DNA of 64,000 nucleotides from Prosthecobacter sp. SYSU 5D2 (GTDB taxonomy: Bacteria > Verrucomicrobiota > Verrucomicrobiia > Verrucomicrobiales > Verrucomicrobiaceae): positions 310,001 through 374,000 of the forward strand of contig NZ_JBBYXL010000006.1 in NCBI RefSeq assembly GCF_039655865.1, written 5' to 3'. The notes beneath the pieces were generated by a model. That model was given only the letters and a program-made list of their open reading frames with translations. It searched no databases and was not told the origin of the DNA. Of the stretch, positions 1 to 11,363 are shown piece by piece. How positions within the stretch are numbered: the stretch's first letter is position 1; every line of letters begins with the position of its first letter. Made by a program: the position numbers and the translations under genes.

Positions 1-153
1 GATTTCAGCCAGGACTTTTTCGGCGGTCTCAATGGAAGAGTGCCGGAAGCCGGTTGTGACGGTGACGACGAGGAGTTTTTTAGGCGCATCAGCCGCCTGG
101 GCGGTGACGGTGGCCAGGACGGCCAGCAAGGTGAAAAAGGAACGGCGGAGCAT
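1..153 (-). CDS. ThuA-domain protein, N-terminal fragment (runs off the left edge)
   Basis: Reading leftward from the ATG at 151-153, the frame stays open to base 1 and gives 51 residues. They begin with a signal peptide (MLRRSFFTLLAVLATVTAQA) followed by KKLLVVTVTTGFRHSSIETA. A beta-strand followed by a G-F-R-H-S-type motif and an alpha-helix is how ThuA-like (trehalose utilisation, class I glutaminase-like fold) domains start; the complete ThuA protein at 47772 in this window has the equivalent LFFSKSSGFEHSVI. The protein is therefore probably secreted or periplasmic. In Verrucomicrobia such proteins are common and often sit beside sugar oxidoreductases, but their reaction is not established. 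The catalytic core and C-terminus lie outside the window. Confidence 0.75.
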   Translation of the reverse strand, partial: MLRRSFFTLLAVLATVTAQAADAPKKLLVVTVTTGFRHSSIETAEKVLAEI

Positions 154-217
154 AAGGGTGGGGTTGGTTTGACAGGGACACAACGCGGGCTAAGGTATCT
201 CCCTTGCCAACACGGAA

Positions 218-264
218 GCGGGGACGACCCCGCCGCTCCATTTTTCACATCAGGGACGGCCCTG
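218..264 (+). promoter_or_regulatory. Guanidine-II (mini-ykkC) riboswitch
   Basis: Two perfect hairpins with ACGR tetraloops lie just before the exporter gene. The first pairs GCGGGG (218-223) with CCCCGC (228-233) around loop ACGA (224-227). The second pairs CAGGG (251-255) with CCCTG (260-264) around loop ACGG (256-259). The linker is 17 nt. Twin GC-rich stems with ACGR loops are the defining architecture of the guanidine-II class, in which the loops dock through their CG dinucleotides and each binds guanidinium. The 16 nt between the second stem and the ATG at 281 fit translational control by exposing the ribosome-binding region. Association with a gdx/sugE gene is the typical context. Confidence 0.88.
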
Positions 265-280
265 GCAACACTTGTTTAAA

Positions 281-601
281 ATGGCTTGGATCTATCTTGT
301 TCTCGCAGGCATTACTGAAATCGCATGGGCCATCGGCCTGAAACATACACACGGGTGGACCCGGCTTGGCCCTAGCATCGTTACCGCTGCTTTGATGGTG
401 GTGAGCTTTGGCTTTCTTTCCCAGGCTCTGAAGACGCTTCCAATCGGGACAGCTTATGCGGTCTGGACGGGCATTGGGGCTGTGGGCACGGCAATCGTGG
501 GTATCGTCTTTTTCGATGAACCGCGTACGGCCATCAGGCTGATCTGCATCGGGCTGATCATGGCGGGTATCATTGGACTGAAGATGAGTGCGGAGGCGTG
601 A
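281..601 (+). CDS. gdx: Guanidinium exporter, SMR family (Gdx/SugE)
   Basis: This 106-residue protein has the length and four-helix pattern of small multidrug resistance transporters. The membrane Glu at residue 13 (AGITEIAWA) is the proton/substrate-coupling carboxylate of the family. [27 protein letters not shown] and the C-terminal [11 protein letters not shown] are characteristic of the Gdx (former SugE) subtype rather than EmrE. It should act as a dual-topology homodimer in the inner membrane exchanging guanidinium for protons. The ATG at 281 is preferred over an in-frame TTG at 272 because it gives the canonical [10 protein letters not shown] start. The guanidine-II riboswitch directly upstream supports both function and regulation. 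Confidence 0.93.
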   Translation: MAWIYLVLAGITEIAWAIGLKHTHGWTRLGPSIVTAALMVVSFGFLSQALKTLPIGTAYAVWTGIGAVGTAIVGIVFFDEPRTAIRLICIGLIMAGIIGLKMSAEA

Positions 602-625
602 ACAAGCCGGAGAGGTACTGTGGCT

Positions 626-1882
626 TTAAAGACCCACCTGGGGAAGCCCCAGAAGGCGGCGGCGAAGCATGTCCATGGCGGCCTGGGAGGTGAGCAATTT
701 GAAACGGTCCCGGCTGATGGGAAAGAAGAAGCGACGGACCAGGGTTTCCTGCCCCTTGGTGGCGAGACCGATAAAGACAGTTCCTGCGGGTTTTTCCTGC
801 GTGCCGCCGGTGGGACCGGCGATGCCGGTGATGGAGAGGGCGTGATCCGCACCCGAGGTGGCCAGACAGCCATCCGCCATGGCACGGGCGACGGGTTCAC
901 TCACAGCGCCGTGAAGGTCCAGAAGGCTGGCTGGCACGCCGAGGTGCTTTTGTTTGGCTTCATTGGCGTAGGTGACAAAGCCGTGGCCAAAGACTTTGGA
1001 AGAGCCGCTGACATCGGTTAGCCGGCTGGAAAGGTAACCGCCGGTGCAGGATTCCGCCGTGGCCAGCCACTGGCCCCGTTCTGCGAGGCTATGAATGATG
1101 ACCTCCTCCAGCACGCGGCGGTCTTCTGAGATGATGAATTCACCGAGGCGGTCTCGGACGATCTGCGCGCCGCGCAGTACCGGCTCCGGCTGTCCGGCCA
1201 GCCGCACATCCACATCGCCCTTGCCGATGCAGTAACCCAATTCCAGCCCCGCAACAGCTTCCAGCTCCTTTTCGGCTTTTTCGACAATGTCGGATTCTCC
1301 AATACCGGTGAGTTTTAAATAGAGGACGAGGCGGGACAGGCCATCCGGGGATAGGGCGCGGAGGCGGGGCTCGACACAATTTTCGACCATGGGCTTGATC
1401 TCGCGGGGCGGGCCTGGGAGCAGGAAAATGTGACTGTGCCATCCACGTGCAGCCCCGAGTTGTGCGGGAAAATAAAGCCCCGGAGCGGTACCAAAGGCAT
1501 TTTCCAGCACCTCTGCCCCCACAGGAACCATGGCCTGGCGCAGGGTGGCGGGAGAGACGGGCTTATTGCGCTTGATAAAATAGGCCTCCAGGTGCGCGGT
1601 GACCTCAGGATTCTGCACCATGGGCAGGCCGAGGAGTTCAGCGGTAGATTCGCGGGTGACGTCGTCATTGGTGGGACCAAGACCGCCGGAAACGAGGACG
1701 ACATCAGCGCGAGAGGCAGCTTCCGCGATGGCTTCACGCACGGCACCGCCATCGGGGACAACGGTCTGCCGGGCAACCTCGATTCCCAGAGCGGCCATGC
1801 GCTGGCCGATCCAGGCGGCATTGGTGTTGATGGTATCACCGAGGCAGAGTTCGGTGCCGGTATTGACGAGTTCAAGGCGCAT
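626..1882 (-). CDS. cinA: CinA family protein / NMN amidohydrolase
   Basis: The product is about 418 residues, the usual length for two-domain CinA. The N-terminal half is the MoCF-like domain (residues about 1-170) with TGTELCLGDTINTN and SGGLGPTNDDVTRE. The C-terminal domain (from about residue 255) has ATAESCTGGYLSSRL, FVTYANEAK and ITGIAGPTGGT, the conserved signature of PncC-type nicotinamide-mononucleotide amidohydrolases. It probably recycles NMN to NaMN; in some bacteria cinA is also linked to competence. The in-frame ATG at 1882 (MRLELVNTGTE) is chosen over one 39 nt upstream because family members begin just before the first beta-strand. It is convergent with gdx, with 24 nt between the stops, and divergent from sucA. 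Confidence 0.92.
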   Translation of the reverse strand: MRLELVNTGTELCLGDTINTNAAWIGQRMAALGIEVARQTVVPDGGAVREAIAEAASRADVVLVSGGLGPTNDDVTRESTAELLGLPMVQNPEVTAHLEAYFIKRNKPVSPATLRQAMVPVGAEVLENAFGTAPGLYFPAQLGAARGWHSHIFLLPGPPREIKPMVENCVEPRLRALSPDGLSRLVLYLKLTGIGESDIVEKAEKELEAVAGLELGYCIGKGDVDVRLAGQPEPVLRGAQIVRDRLGEFIISEDRRVLEEVIIHSLAERGQWLATAESCTGGYLSSRLTDVSGSSKVFGHGFVTYANEAKQKHLGVPASLLDLHGAVSEPVARAMADGCLATSGADHALSITGIAGPTGGTQEKPAGTVFIGLATKGQETLVRRFFFPISRDRFKLLTSQAAMDMLRRRLLGLPQVGL

Positions 1883-2065
1883 GGAGTGGGAGCAGATAGC
1901 GGTGAAGAGGGAGGACATCAAGGGGCCAGATCAGGTGATGGTTTGATGATGCTTTTGCGTCTTCGAATGATCTTCTGGCCTTGGTGCAAGAAGAATCGTC
2001 AAATTCCAACCTTTACCAAGTTGCAAGCGTAGCAAAAGCGTCCCATTCTGCCACACCCCATAGCC

Positions 2066-4837
<2,772 letters not shown>

Positions 4838-4873
4838 TCGCCGGAACCCAAGACCCTTTATTACTCTTTAGCT

Positions 4874-5977
4874 ATGCCTGACATCAAAATCCCTGCTCTT
4901 GGCGAATCCGTCGCCGGAGGTCAAATCGCCAAATGGCACTTCAACAATGGAGATGCCGTCAAAGTGGGCGACGTCCTGCTGACCCTGGAAACCGACAAAG
5001 TGGCCGCCGAGGTCACCGCCGAAACTTCCGGCGTTTTGACCATTGGCAGCCAGGCCGGTGACGATGTGGAAGTAGGAGCTGTCGTCGGCAGCATCGCTGA
5101 AGGCGCAGCCGCACCCGCTGCCAAGGAAGAGCCCAAGCCAGCACCAGCCGAAGATAAACCCGCAGCCAAGGTAGAAGAACCCAAAACGGCTCCTGCACCG
5201 GAGGCCAAACCTGCGCCCGCGCCGAAGGCAGAACAGGCCCCCGCTCCGAAACCTGCTGCGGCCCCTGCAAAGCCTGAGGGCCGGACGACCCGCAAGAAAA
5301 TGAGCCCGCTGCGCAAGAAGATTGCTGAGCAGCTTGTCAGCGCCCAGCAGACGGCAGCCATCCTGACCACCTTTAACGAGTGCGACATGAGCAACATCAT
5401 GGCCATGCGCTCCAAGCTGCAGGACAGCTTCGTCAAAACCCACGGAGTGAAGCTGGGCTTCATGTCCTTTTTTGTGAAGGCTGTGGTGGAAGCATTGAAA
5501 GCAGTGCCAGCCATCAATGTGCGGGTGGATGGCGATGAGATCGTCCAAAACCACTTCTATGACATTGGCGTGGCCGTAGGCACTGAAAAGGGCCTGATCG
5601 TGCCTGTCCTGCGTGACACAGACCAGAAGTCCTTTGCTGAGATCGAGAAAGACATCCTTGCTTACGCAGCCAAGGCCAAGGAAGGCAAAATCTCCATTCC
5701 AGATCTGACGGGCGGCATTTTCACCATCTCCAATGGAGGTGTCTATGGTTCCCTGCTCAGCACACCCATCATCAATCCCCCTCAGAGTGCCATCCTGGGC
5801 ATGCACACCATCCAGCAGCGCCCGGTGGCCGTGGACGGCCAGGTGGTGATCCGTCCGATGATGTATCTGGCCCTCAGCTATGACCACCGCGTGGTGGATG
5901 GCAAAGAAGCCGTGACTTTCCTCATTCGTATCAAAGACTGCATTGAGAATCCGGCCCGGATGCTTGTAGGTGCATAA
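4874..5977 (+). CDS. sucB: 2-oxoglutarate dehydrogenase E2 (dihydrolipoyl succinyltransferase), short form
   Basis: The 367-residue protein starts with one lipoyl domain (residues 1-77; lipoylated Lys42 in LETDKVAAE). An Ala/Pro/Lys/Glu-rich flexible linker (about 78-135) follows, then the catalytic acyltransferase domain (about 136-367), ending with the active-site motif DHRVVDG (His338, Asp342). [21 protein letters not shown] and [20 protein letters not shown] are typical of succinyltransferases. The linker runs straight into [15 protein letters not shown], so the peripheral subunit (E3)-binding domain found between linker and core in most bacterial E2s is not visible. The arrangement resembles mitochondrial DLST. 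It sits 36 nt after sucA. Confidence 0.95.
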   Translation: MPDIKIPALGESVAGGQIAKWHFNNGDAVKVGDVLLTLETDKVAAEVTAETSGVLTIGSQAGDDVEVGAVVGSIAEGAAAPAAKEEPKPAPAEDKPAAKVEEPKTAPAPEAKPAPAPKAEQAPAPKPAAAPAKPEGRTTRKKMSPLRKKIAEQLVSAQQTAAILTTFNECDMSNIMAMRSKLQDSFVKTHGVKLGFMSFFVKAVVEALKAVPAINVRVDGDEIVQNHFYDIGVAVGTEKGLIVPVLRDTDQKSFAEIEKDILAYAAKAKEGKISIPDLTGGIFTISNGGVYGSLLSTPIINPPQSAILGMHTIQQRPVAVDGQVVIRPMMYLALSYDHRVVDGKEAVTFLIRIKDCIENPARMLVGA

Positions 5978-5983
5978 ATTGAT

Positions 5984-6001
5984 ACGAACTTTCACGTTCG
6001 T
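5984..6001 (+). terminator. Possible hairpin after sucB
   Basis: ACGAAC (5984-5989) and GTTCGT (5996-6001) form a perfect 6-bp stem with a 6-nt loop, starting 7 nt after the sucB stop. There is no T-run behind it, so intrinsic termination would be weak. It may instead be an mRNA 3-prime-end stabiliser. Confidence 0.3.
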
Positions 6002-6076
6002 TGAACAATTATAGGTGTCAGGTGCTCTATAACAAGGAAGCTGCTTCCTTTGTTGGCCCAGGGCCTGCACTTCTCC

Positions 6077-6988
6077 ATGTCCCCGCTCCCCCCCATACCT
6101 CCGCCTAACCCGCGCAGCCCGTTTGTGTGGCTGCGTAACAAGTTTCTGGCGGGACTGGCTGTGGCATTGCCACTGCTGATCACGTTCTGGATTCTCCAGA
6201 GCGCGTATCATCTTCTGCACGGATGGAGCGTCACCTTGGTGGATTTCATGGCCCGATTTATCAATGAACTGGTAGGCCGTGTCATCGTGGATCCGAGTTC
6301 TCCCACCTATCAGCATGTTCTTACCTTTGTGGGGTTCCTGATCCCGCTGATCGTTTTTCTGGCACTCGGTGTCATGGCCACCAATGTTCTTGGCGTGCGC
6401 GTGGTCACGGCCATGGACAAGCTTTTGCTAAGCGTTCCTCTGGTTTCCTTCATCTACAAATCGCTCAAGCAGGTGATTGACGGCTTCAAGGGGCTGGGGG
6501 GAAGACAGAATTTCAAGCGGGTGGTGTATGTGGACTACCCATCAGGCGACATGAAGATGCTTGGTTTTGTGACCGGCCAATATCTGGATCCTGAACAGAA
6601 CAAAGTGCTGGCCGCTGTTTTTATCCCCGGTGCACTCAGCCCGATGACAGGTCTGCTTTTGGTGGTGCCGATTGAGCAGGTGACCGATGCTCCGCTGACG
6701 GTGGAAGATGCCATGAAGCTGATTTTCTCAGGTGGCCTGATTGTGCCCCCCCGGCTGGCGGCCCCGGCTTCCAAACCGGACATCAACCCAGCCCCCCTGC
6801 CAGTGGCGGAGGATGCCGAAGAGGAGGAGACCGCACCTGAGCTACCCATGGGCCTGCCCAGGGCCGAAGATTTTGATTCCGGGGATCCTGACATCCTCAG
6901 CGACAGCGAGCTGGAGGCTGCGGAACTGACCGGAGCACGCTCCCCTGGACGCCGCATTTTGAGCGCCCTTTCATGGAAGAAAAAATAG
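6077..6988 (+). CDS. DUF502 family membrane protein
   Basis: About 303 residues. After a Pro-rich N-terminus come two hydrophobic helices (FLAGLAVALPLLITFWILQ and FVGFLIPLIVFLALGVMATN), then LLLSVPLVSFIYKSLKQVID, a conserved block of the DUF502 family. The soluble region includes FVTGQYLDPEQNKVLAAVFIPGA and a C-terminal acidic tail (EDAEEEETAPE). DUF502 proteins are widespread in bacteria, chloroplasts and plants (COV-like proteins) and have no firmly assigned biochemical role. The ATG at 6077 is preferred over a TTG at 6050. It lies about 100 nt downstream of sucB on the same strand and could be read through from it. Confidence 0.85.
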   Translation: MSPLPPIPPPNPRSPFVWLRNKFLAGLAVALPLLITFWILQSAYHLLHGWSVTLVDFMARFINELVGRVIVDPSSPTYQHVLTFVGFLIPLIVFLALGVMATNVLGVRVVTAMDKLLLSVPLVSFIYKSLKQVIDGFKGLGGRQNFKRVVYVDYPSGDMKMLGFVTGQYLDPEQNKVLAAVFIPGALSPMTGLLLVVPIEQVTDAPLTVEDAMKLIFSGGLIVPPRLAAPASKPDINPAPLPVAEDAEEEETAPELPMGLPRAEDFDSGDPDILSDSELEAAELTGARSPGRRILSALSWKKK

Positions 6989-7058
6989 TGTTTATAAAAA
7001 GCTGCTGCCACGCCTTGCACTCGACACATTGTCTGCCAAGGATAAGCGCTCCCAACAC

Positions 7059-9035
7059 ATGAGCGACCCCATCCGACACGAGTGCGGCATTGCCGTAGTC
7101 CGGTTGAAAAAACCTTTGGCCTATTACCAGGACAAGTACGGCACAGCCCTTTATGGACTGGAGCGCCTGTTCGGTCTGATGGCCAAGCAGCGTAACCGTG
7201 GCCAGGACGGCATCGGCATCGGCTGCTGCAAACTGGACATGCCTCCAGGTGCCCCGTACATGTTTCGCGTCCGCTCTACCAAATCCGCCGAGGCTATTGG
7301 TGAAGTGCTGGCCGATGAAATGAAGGAGTTTGGCAGGATCGCCCGCCGGGTGAATGCCGAGCGCAAGGAGCAGAGAGACGAACTGGGCATCGAATACGTC
7401 AAATTTGAAGACGATCCGGAGGCCATCAAAAGGGAGTTTGAACTCGCCGGTGAAGTCAATATGGGCCATTTGCGCTATGGCACGAGCGGCGCTTTTGGCA
7501 AAGGCAGCCTGCATCCCTACATCCGCCGCAGCACCTGGCCGACGCGCAGCCTGATGGTGATGGGGAATTTTAATCTCACCAACTCAGGCGAGCTGAACAG
7601 CCTCATGATGAAACGGGGACAGCATCCCGTTTTCGATACGGATACGCAGACCGTTTTGGAAGAAATCGGCTTCCAGCTGGATGAAGCTCACACGGATCTC
7701 TACCACAAGATGCGGGACACCGGTATCCCACCGGAAAACATTACGCAGCACATCAGCCAGCAGCTGGATGTGGCGCAGATAATCCGCAAATCCGCCGAAC
7801 TGTGGGATGGAGGCTACACCATCGCCGGAACCATCGGCAACGGTGATTTTTTCATCATGCGTGACCCGCAGGGCATCCGTCCCTGCCACATGTATGAGGA
7901 CGATGAAGTCGTGGCTTTCGCCTCTGAGCGTGTGGCTTTGATGACGGTGTTTGAAGTGGGGGAAAATGATATCCGGGAGCTGCCGCCCGCGCATGTGTGC
8001 GTGATCAAATCCTCCGGGGAGCAGTCCATCACTCCCTTCATGAATTCTGACCTGCCACTGCGCCCCTGCTCGTTTGAGCGCATCTACTTTTCACGCAGCA
8101 ATGACTCCGTCATCTACCGTCAGCGCAAGGCGCTGGGAGAGCAGATGGTGCCGCAGCTTATCGAGGCCATTGGCAACGACTGGGAGCACACCGTCACCAG
8201 TTTCATTCCGAACACGGCTGAAACGGCCTACCACGGCTTTCTCGACGGCTTGCGTTACAAACGCCGGCAAGAAGTCAAGGACGCCATCCTGGAGATGGTA
8301 CGCAGCGGCACGCTGGATGAACCGGCCCTGGATGACCTAATCCTGCGCAACTGGCCGCGGTCTGAAAAGATCGCCCACAAGGACATCAAGATGCGCACCT
8401 TCATCGCCCAGGAAAGCGGGCGTGACCAGCTTGTCTCCAGTGTCTATGACATCACCTATGGGGTGGTGACTCCCAATGACAACCTGGTCGTTATTGACGA
8501 TTCCATCGTGCGCGGTACGACGCTGAAAAAGAGCCTGTTGCGCATCCTGGCCCGCACCGATCCGCAGCGCATCATTGTCTGCTCCACCGCCCCGCAGATC
8601 CGCTACCCGGACTGCTACGGCATTGACATGTCGGAACTGGGCAAATTCATTGCCTTCCAGGCCGCGATTGCGCTGCTCGATGAACGGGGCATGCGCCATG
8701 TGGTGAAAGACACCTACCTGGCCTGCAAAGAAGAATTGAAGAAGCCCAAGTCTGAGATGCGAAATGCGGTGAAGGCCATCTACGCACCCTTCACGGATAT
8801 TGAACTCTCTGCCAAGATCAGCGAACTGGTCTATCCGCAACACACGGCCTGGAAGGGTGAGGTGCGCGTCATTTTCCAGTCCATCGAAGGCCTGCACAAA
8901 GCACTCGGACCTGAATATGGCGACTGGTATTTCAGCGGCGACTACCCGACTCCTGGCGGTTTCTCCACAGTGAACCGGGCATTCATCAACTTCTTCGACG
9001 GCAAGGGCGGCCGGGCTTACGACACCCTTCTGTGA
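7059..9035 (+). CDS. Amidophosphoribosyltransferase-like protein, long PurF form
   Basis: The 658-residue product has an N-terminal class II (Ntn) glutamine amidotransferase domain. It begins MSDPIRHECGIAVVRLKKP, so the nucleophilic Cys would be exposed by removal of a short propeptide. QRNRGQDGIG and MGHLRYGTSG are conserved glutaminase motifs. The phosphoribosyltransferase half carries the PRPP loop VVIDDSIVRGTT. The expected reaction is PRPP plus glutamine to phosphoribosylamine, the first step of purine synthesis. It is about 150 residues longer than E. coli PurF (505) and resembles the long form known from Bacteroidetes, with insertions in both domains. The ATG at 7059 is chosen over an upstream TTG (7029). 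A second standard purF elsewhere cannot be excluded. Confidence 0.85.
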   Translation: MSDPIRHECGIAVVRLKKPLAYYQDKYGTALYGLERLFGLMAKQRNRGQDGIGIGCCKLDMPPGAPYMFRVRSTKSAEAIGEVLADEMKEFGRIARRVNAERKEQRDELGIEYVKFEDDPEAIKREFELAGEVNMGHLRYGTSGAFGKGSLHPYIRRSTWPTRSLMVMGNFNLTNSGELNSLMMKRGQHPVFDTDTQTVLEEIGFQLDEAHTDLYHKMRDTGIPPENITQHISQQLDVAQIIRKSAELWDGGYTIAGTIGNGDFFIMRDPQGIRPCHMYEDDEVVAFASERVALMTVFEVGENDIRELPPAHVCVIKSSGEQSITPFMNSDLPLRPCSFERIYFSRSNDSVIYRQRKALGEQMVPQLIEAIGNDWEHTVTSFIPNTAETAYHGFLDGLRYKRRQEVKDAILEMVRSGTLDEPALDDLILRNWPRSEKIAHKDIKMRTFIAQESGRDQLVSSVYDITYGVVTPNDNLVVIDDSIVRGTTLKKSLLRILARTDPQRIIVCSTAPQIRYPDCYGIDMSELGKFIAFQAAIALLDERGMRHVVKDTYLACKEELKKPKSEMRNAVKAIYAPFTDIELSAKISELVYPQHTAWKGEVRVIFQSIEGLHKALGPEYGDWYFSGDYPTPGGFSTVNRAFINFFDGKGGRAYDTLL

Positions 9036-9055
9036 GCAAACCGTGATCCATTGGT

Positions 9056-11176
9056 TCACTCCAAAGCAGGAGAGGTAAGCCAGGCTTTCACTCGCAGAAA
9101 GGTTCGGTCTGCGGCCATTTCGGGCGGAAGGGTTGCAATGATACGGTCTCCGTTGCGGATGATCGTCGCTCCATCCGTCTCATGGACCACCTCCTGCCAG
9201 GAATCCGGCAGGAGGGTGGTGGATTTCTCTATCATCCAGCTCACGTCCGTGCGCACCGCTGGCTGATGAAATTCGAGCAGGGTCGTGGTACCGTTTTCGG
9301 GAGTAGTGACCGTTGAGAGATGCGGTTTACGAACTTCATCTTCAGACAAATCCTGGGAAGGATCTGTACCAAAAAGGTATTCCAGCATATTTGCCAGGCC
9401 ATCTCCATCACTGTCCGCGGTAAGATCCGGTGCCGAAGCCGCCAGATAATAATATCCCCAAATTGGCAGATCGTCCAAGTCGGGAGGGTATTGCTCAAAC
9501 AAGAGCGCTGTTGCCGCTTTCAAATCCGGCAGCGGGCCGATGGCCGTTGACGTGTCTCCCGCTTGTTCCTGACCTGTCTCCTTCAATATTTGGCGGATTT
9601 CTCCGGGAGACAGTTGAACCTCCGATATGTTAAGAGCGACTGCCTGCAACAAAGCTGCTGCAGACACGACGATGGGGGTCGCTGAACTGGTGCCGCTAAA
9701 TCCCGCAGTGTATGACTGTCTCGGGTCCGCGCCGTAAACATAAGTGCCAGAGCTGCTGCTCGATGTGGTAAAAACGCTTCCTCCCCAGGCTTGCATGTCC
9801 ACCCTGCGGCCATAGGTGCTGAATGAACGCTTCACCCGATATTGATCCCCGGCTCCTACAATGATGGCACCGCTATCCCCCCGGGCGTGGTAAGGATCAA
9901 ACATGGCATCGTCCAGATTTTGGTTTCCATTGCCAGCAGCAGCGATGGTCAGAACTCCGGCATTGGTGCCTGTCCTGACAGAAGTCCAAACACTTTGATT
10001 GTATTCAGCAGGTACATAATCTGAATCAGGTCCAGGGCCGCCTGTCTGCATTTCTAAAACGACAATGTCCCCGGGACCAGAAGCAACAATGGCAGCCAGA
10101 ACGCAGGCTGCCCGGTATTGAGCACCTGTGGTCAGGGTCGAGTATTCGGGATAAAACCAATAATCACAATCTGGTGCACCTCCACTGGTTCCATAACCAT
10201 TATCGCCTGAGGCCATGATTCCCAACACTGATGTCCCATGTCCCATGCCAAAGCCGGTATATCTGGAAACGACTTCCGGCTGCATCTTTACCAGGCCGGA
10301 AAGATCTTCGTGATCCATATTGAGATCGTATTCACAATCGCTGATGCGGATTCTGGCATCACCACGGATTCCGTATTCGTTCCACACGTGGTCAATATCC
10401 ACCCCGATATCGGCCCATCGGTACCTTTGGTGGCTGACAAGGAGAGGAGTGGGCGGAGCAATATCCTCCGCAGGAGGAGGCGGCAAAAGATCCATCGCTT
10501 CTAGTTCCACCCACTCCACCTCATCCATGGCGTGGAAGTCTTGAGCCAGACTGACCACCTTTTGCCGTGTCGGCAAAGGCAGTTTTACTTCGATCATAGC
10601 GGCAAGATCAGCCTGGGCTTCCCCCGTCATTTCAGCCGCCCTTCGGGTGAGTGCGGCAATTTGTTCATCACTTGCCGTATGCAGCCGATGAAAATTAAGC
10701 CTATGGGAGTCAGCCAGCTCCGTCAGCCCGTTCAAGGATTTTGATTCCTTTGCGTGCAGCAGCAATCTTCCATTCTGATCAGCACGCGCGATTAATGGAT
10801 CAGCAAGTTTGACTGTCAGTTTGAGATCCTGGCCTTCAGGCACATGCAAGGGCTCCTTGGGCGGGATGACACGAGGCTTTAGAGATTTCAAAAAGGCCGC
10901 CTCTTCTGCAGACATCATCGGTGATGATCTGATGATAACCCGTTTTTCAGCCACATCATTTTCACCGGATTTCGTCCTCAAAAGTAATGCTGTTCGCGCA
11001 TCAACTTCTGTTGGTGGCGGCCTCGGAGCGTCATTTTTGGGAGCCAGCGTGTCCGCCTGATCAATACGGGGCACGAAAGCGCCACCGTCCCCATGATTAG
11101 ACTTCCAGTTAAGAATAAAAGCTACAGCAACAGCCAATAAAAATAGCAGCCAAAGTGAAGCTCGTCGAAAATTCAT
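9056..11176 (-). CDS. Subtilisin-like (S8) serine peptidase, membrane-anchored
   Basis: The 706-residue protein starts with an N-terminal hydrophobic anchor or uncleaved signal (LWLLFLLAVAVAFILNW). An extended pro-region of about 240 residues follows, then a subtilase domain with a readable triad: Asp280 (RIRISDCEYD), His313 (GMGHGTSVLGI) and Ser497 (FSGTSSATPIV). The oxyanion Asn is in IAAAGNGN (416). The C-terminal segment has LTADSDGDGLANMLEYLFGT, a calcium-binding-type repeat common on secreted PVC proteins. It probably acts in the periplasm or at the cell surface. The gene is noticeably more AT-rich than its neighbours. It converges on the purF-like gene and is divergent from moeB. Confidence 0.9.
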   Translation of the reverse strand: MNFRRASLWLLFLLAVAVAFILNWKSNHGDGGAFVPRIDQADTLAPKNDAPRPPPTEVDARTALLLRTKSGENDVAEKRVIIRSSPMMSAEEAAFLKSLKPRVIPPKEPLHVPEGQDLKLTVKLADPLIARADQNGRLLLHAKESKSLNGLTELADSHRLNFHRLHTASDEQIAALTRRAAEMTGEAQADLAAMIEVKLPLPTRQKVVSLAQDFHAMDEVEWVELEAMDLLPPPPAEDIAPPTPLLVSHQRYRWADIGVDIDHVWNEYGIRGDARIRISDCEYDLNMDHEDLSGLVKMQPEVVSRYTGFGMGHGTSVLGIMASGDNGYGTSGGAPDCDYWFYPEYSTLTTGAQYRAACVLAAIVASGPGDIVVLEMQTGGPGPDSDYVPAEYNQSVWTSVRTGTNAGVLTIAAAGNGNQNLDDAMFDPYHARGDSGAIIVGAGDQYRVKRSFSTYGRRVDMQAWGGSVFTTSSSSSGTYVYGADPRQSYTAGFSGTSSATPIVVSAAALLQAVALNISEVQLSPGEIRQILKETGQEQAGDTSTAIGPLPDLKAATALLFEQYPPDLDDLPIWGYYYLAASAPDLTADSDGDGLANMLEYLFGTDPSQDLSEDEVRKPHLSTVTTPENGTTTLLEFHQPAVRTDVSWMIEKSTTLLPDSWQEVVHETDGATIIRNGDRIIATLPPEMAADRTFLRVKAWLTSPALE

Positions 11177-11363
11177 CCAGGTAGGCTCTTAATTTAAACA
11201 TCCCATGTCACGATGAAAGTGAAATGTATTTCTAAATTGAGCGAAAATCACAACAGCCTGAACCGGCGGGTTTAATAATTTGAGGCCCCTGATTTCGTGA
11301 CACGGAATTCACATAAGCCTGTTGCCTTTATGCCCGGCAAATGCTCCTCTGCCCTTCCCTCCC

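Noticed and set aside
4868-6316. 482-codon minus-strand frame across sucB and the DUF502 gene
   Set aside because: It is antisense to the Ala/Pro/Lys-rich linker and crosses two real genes; the translation is low-complexity.
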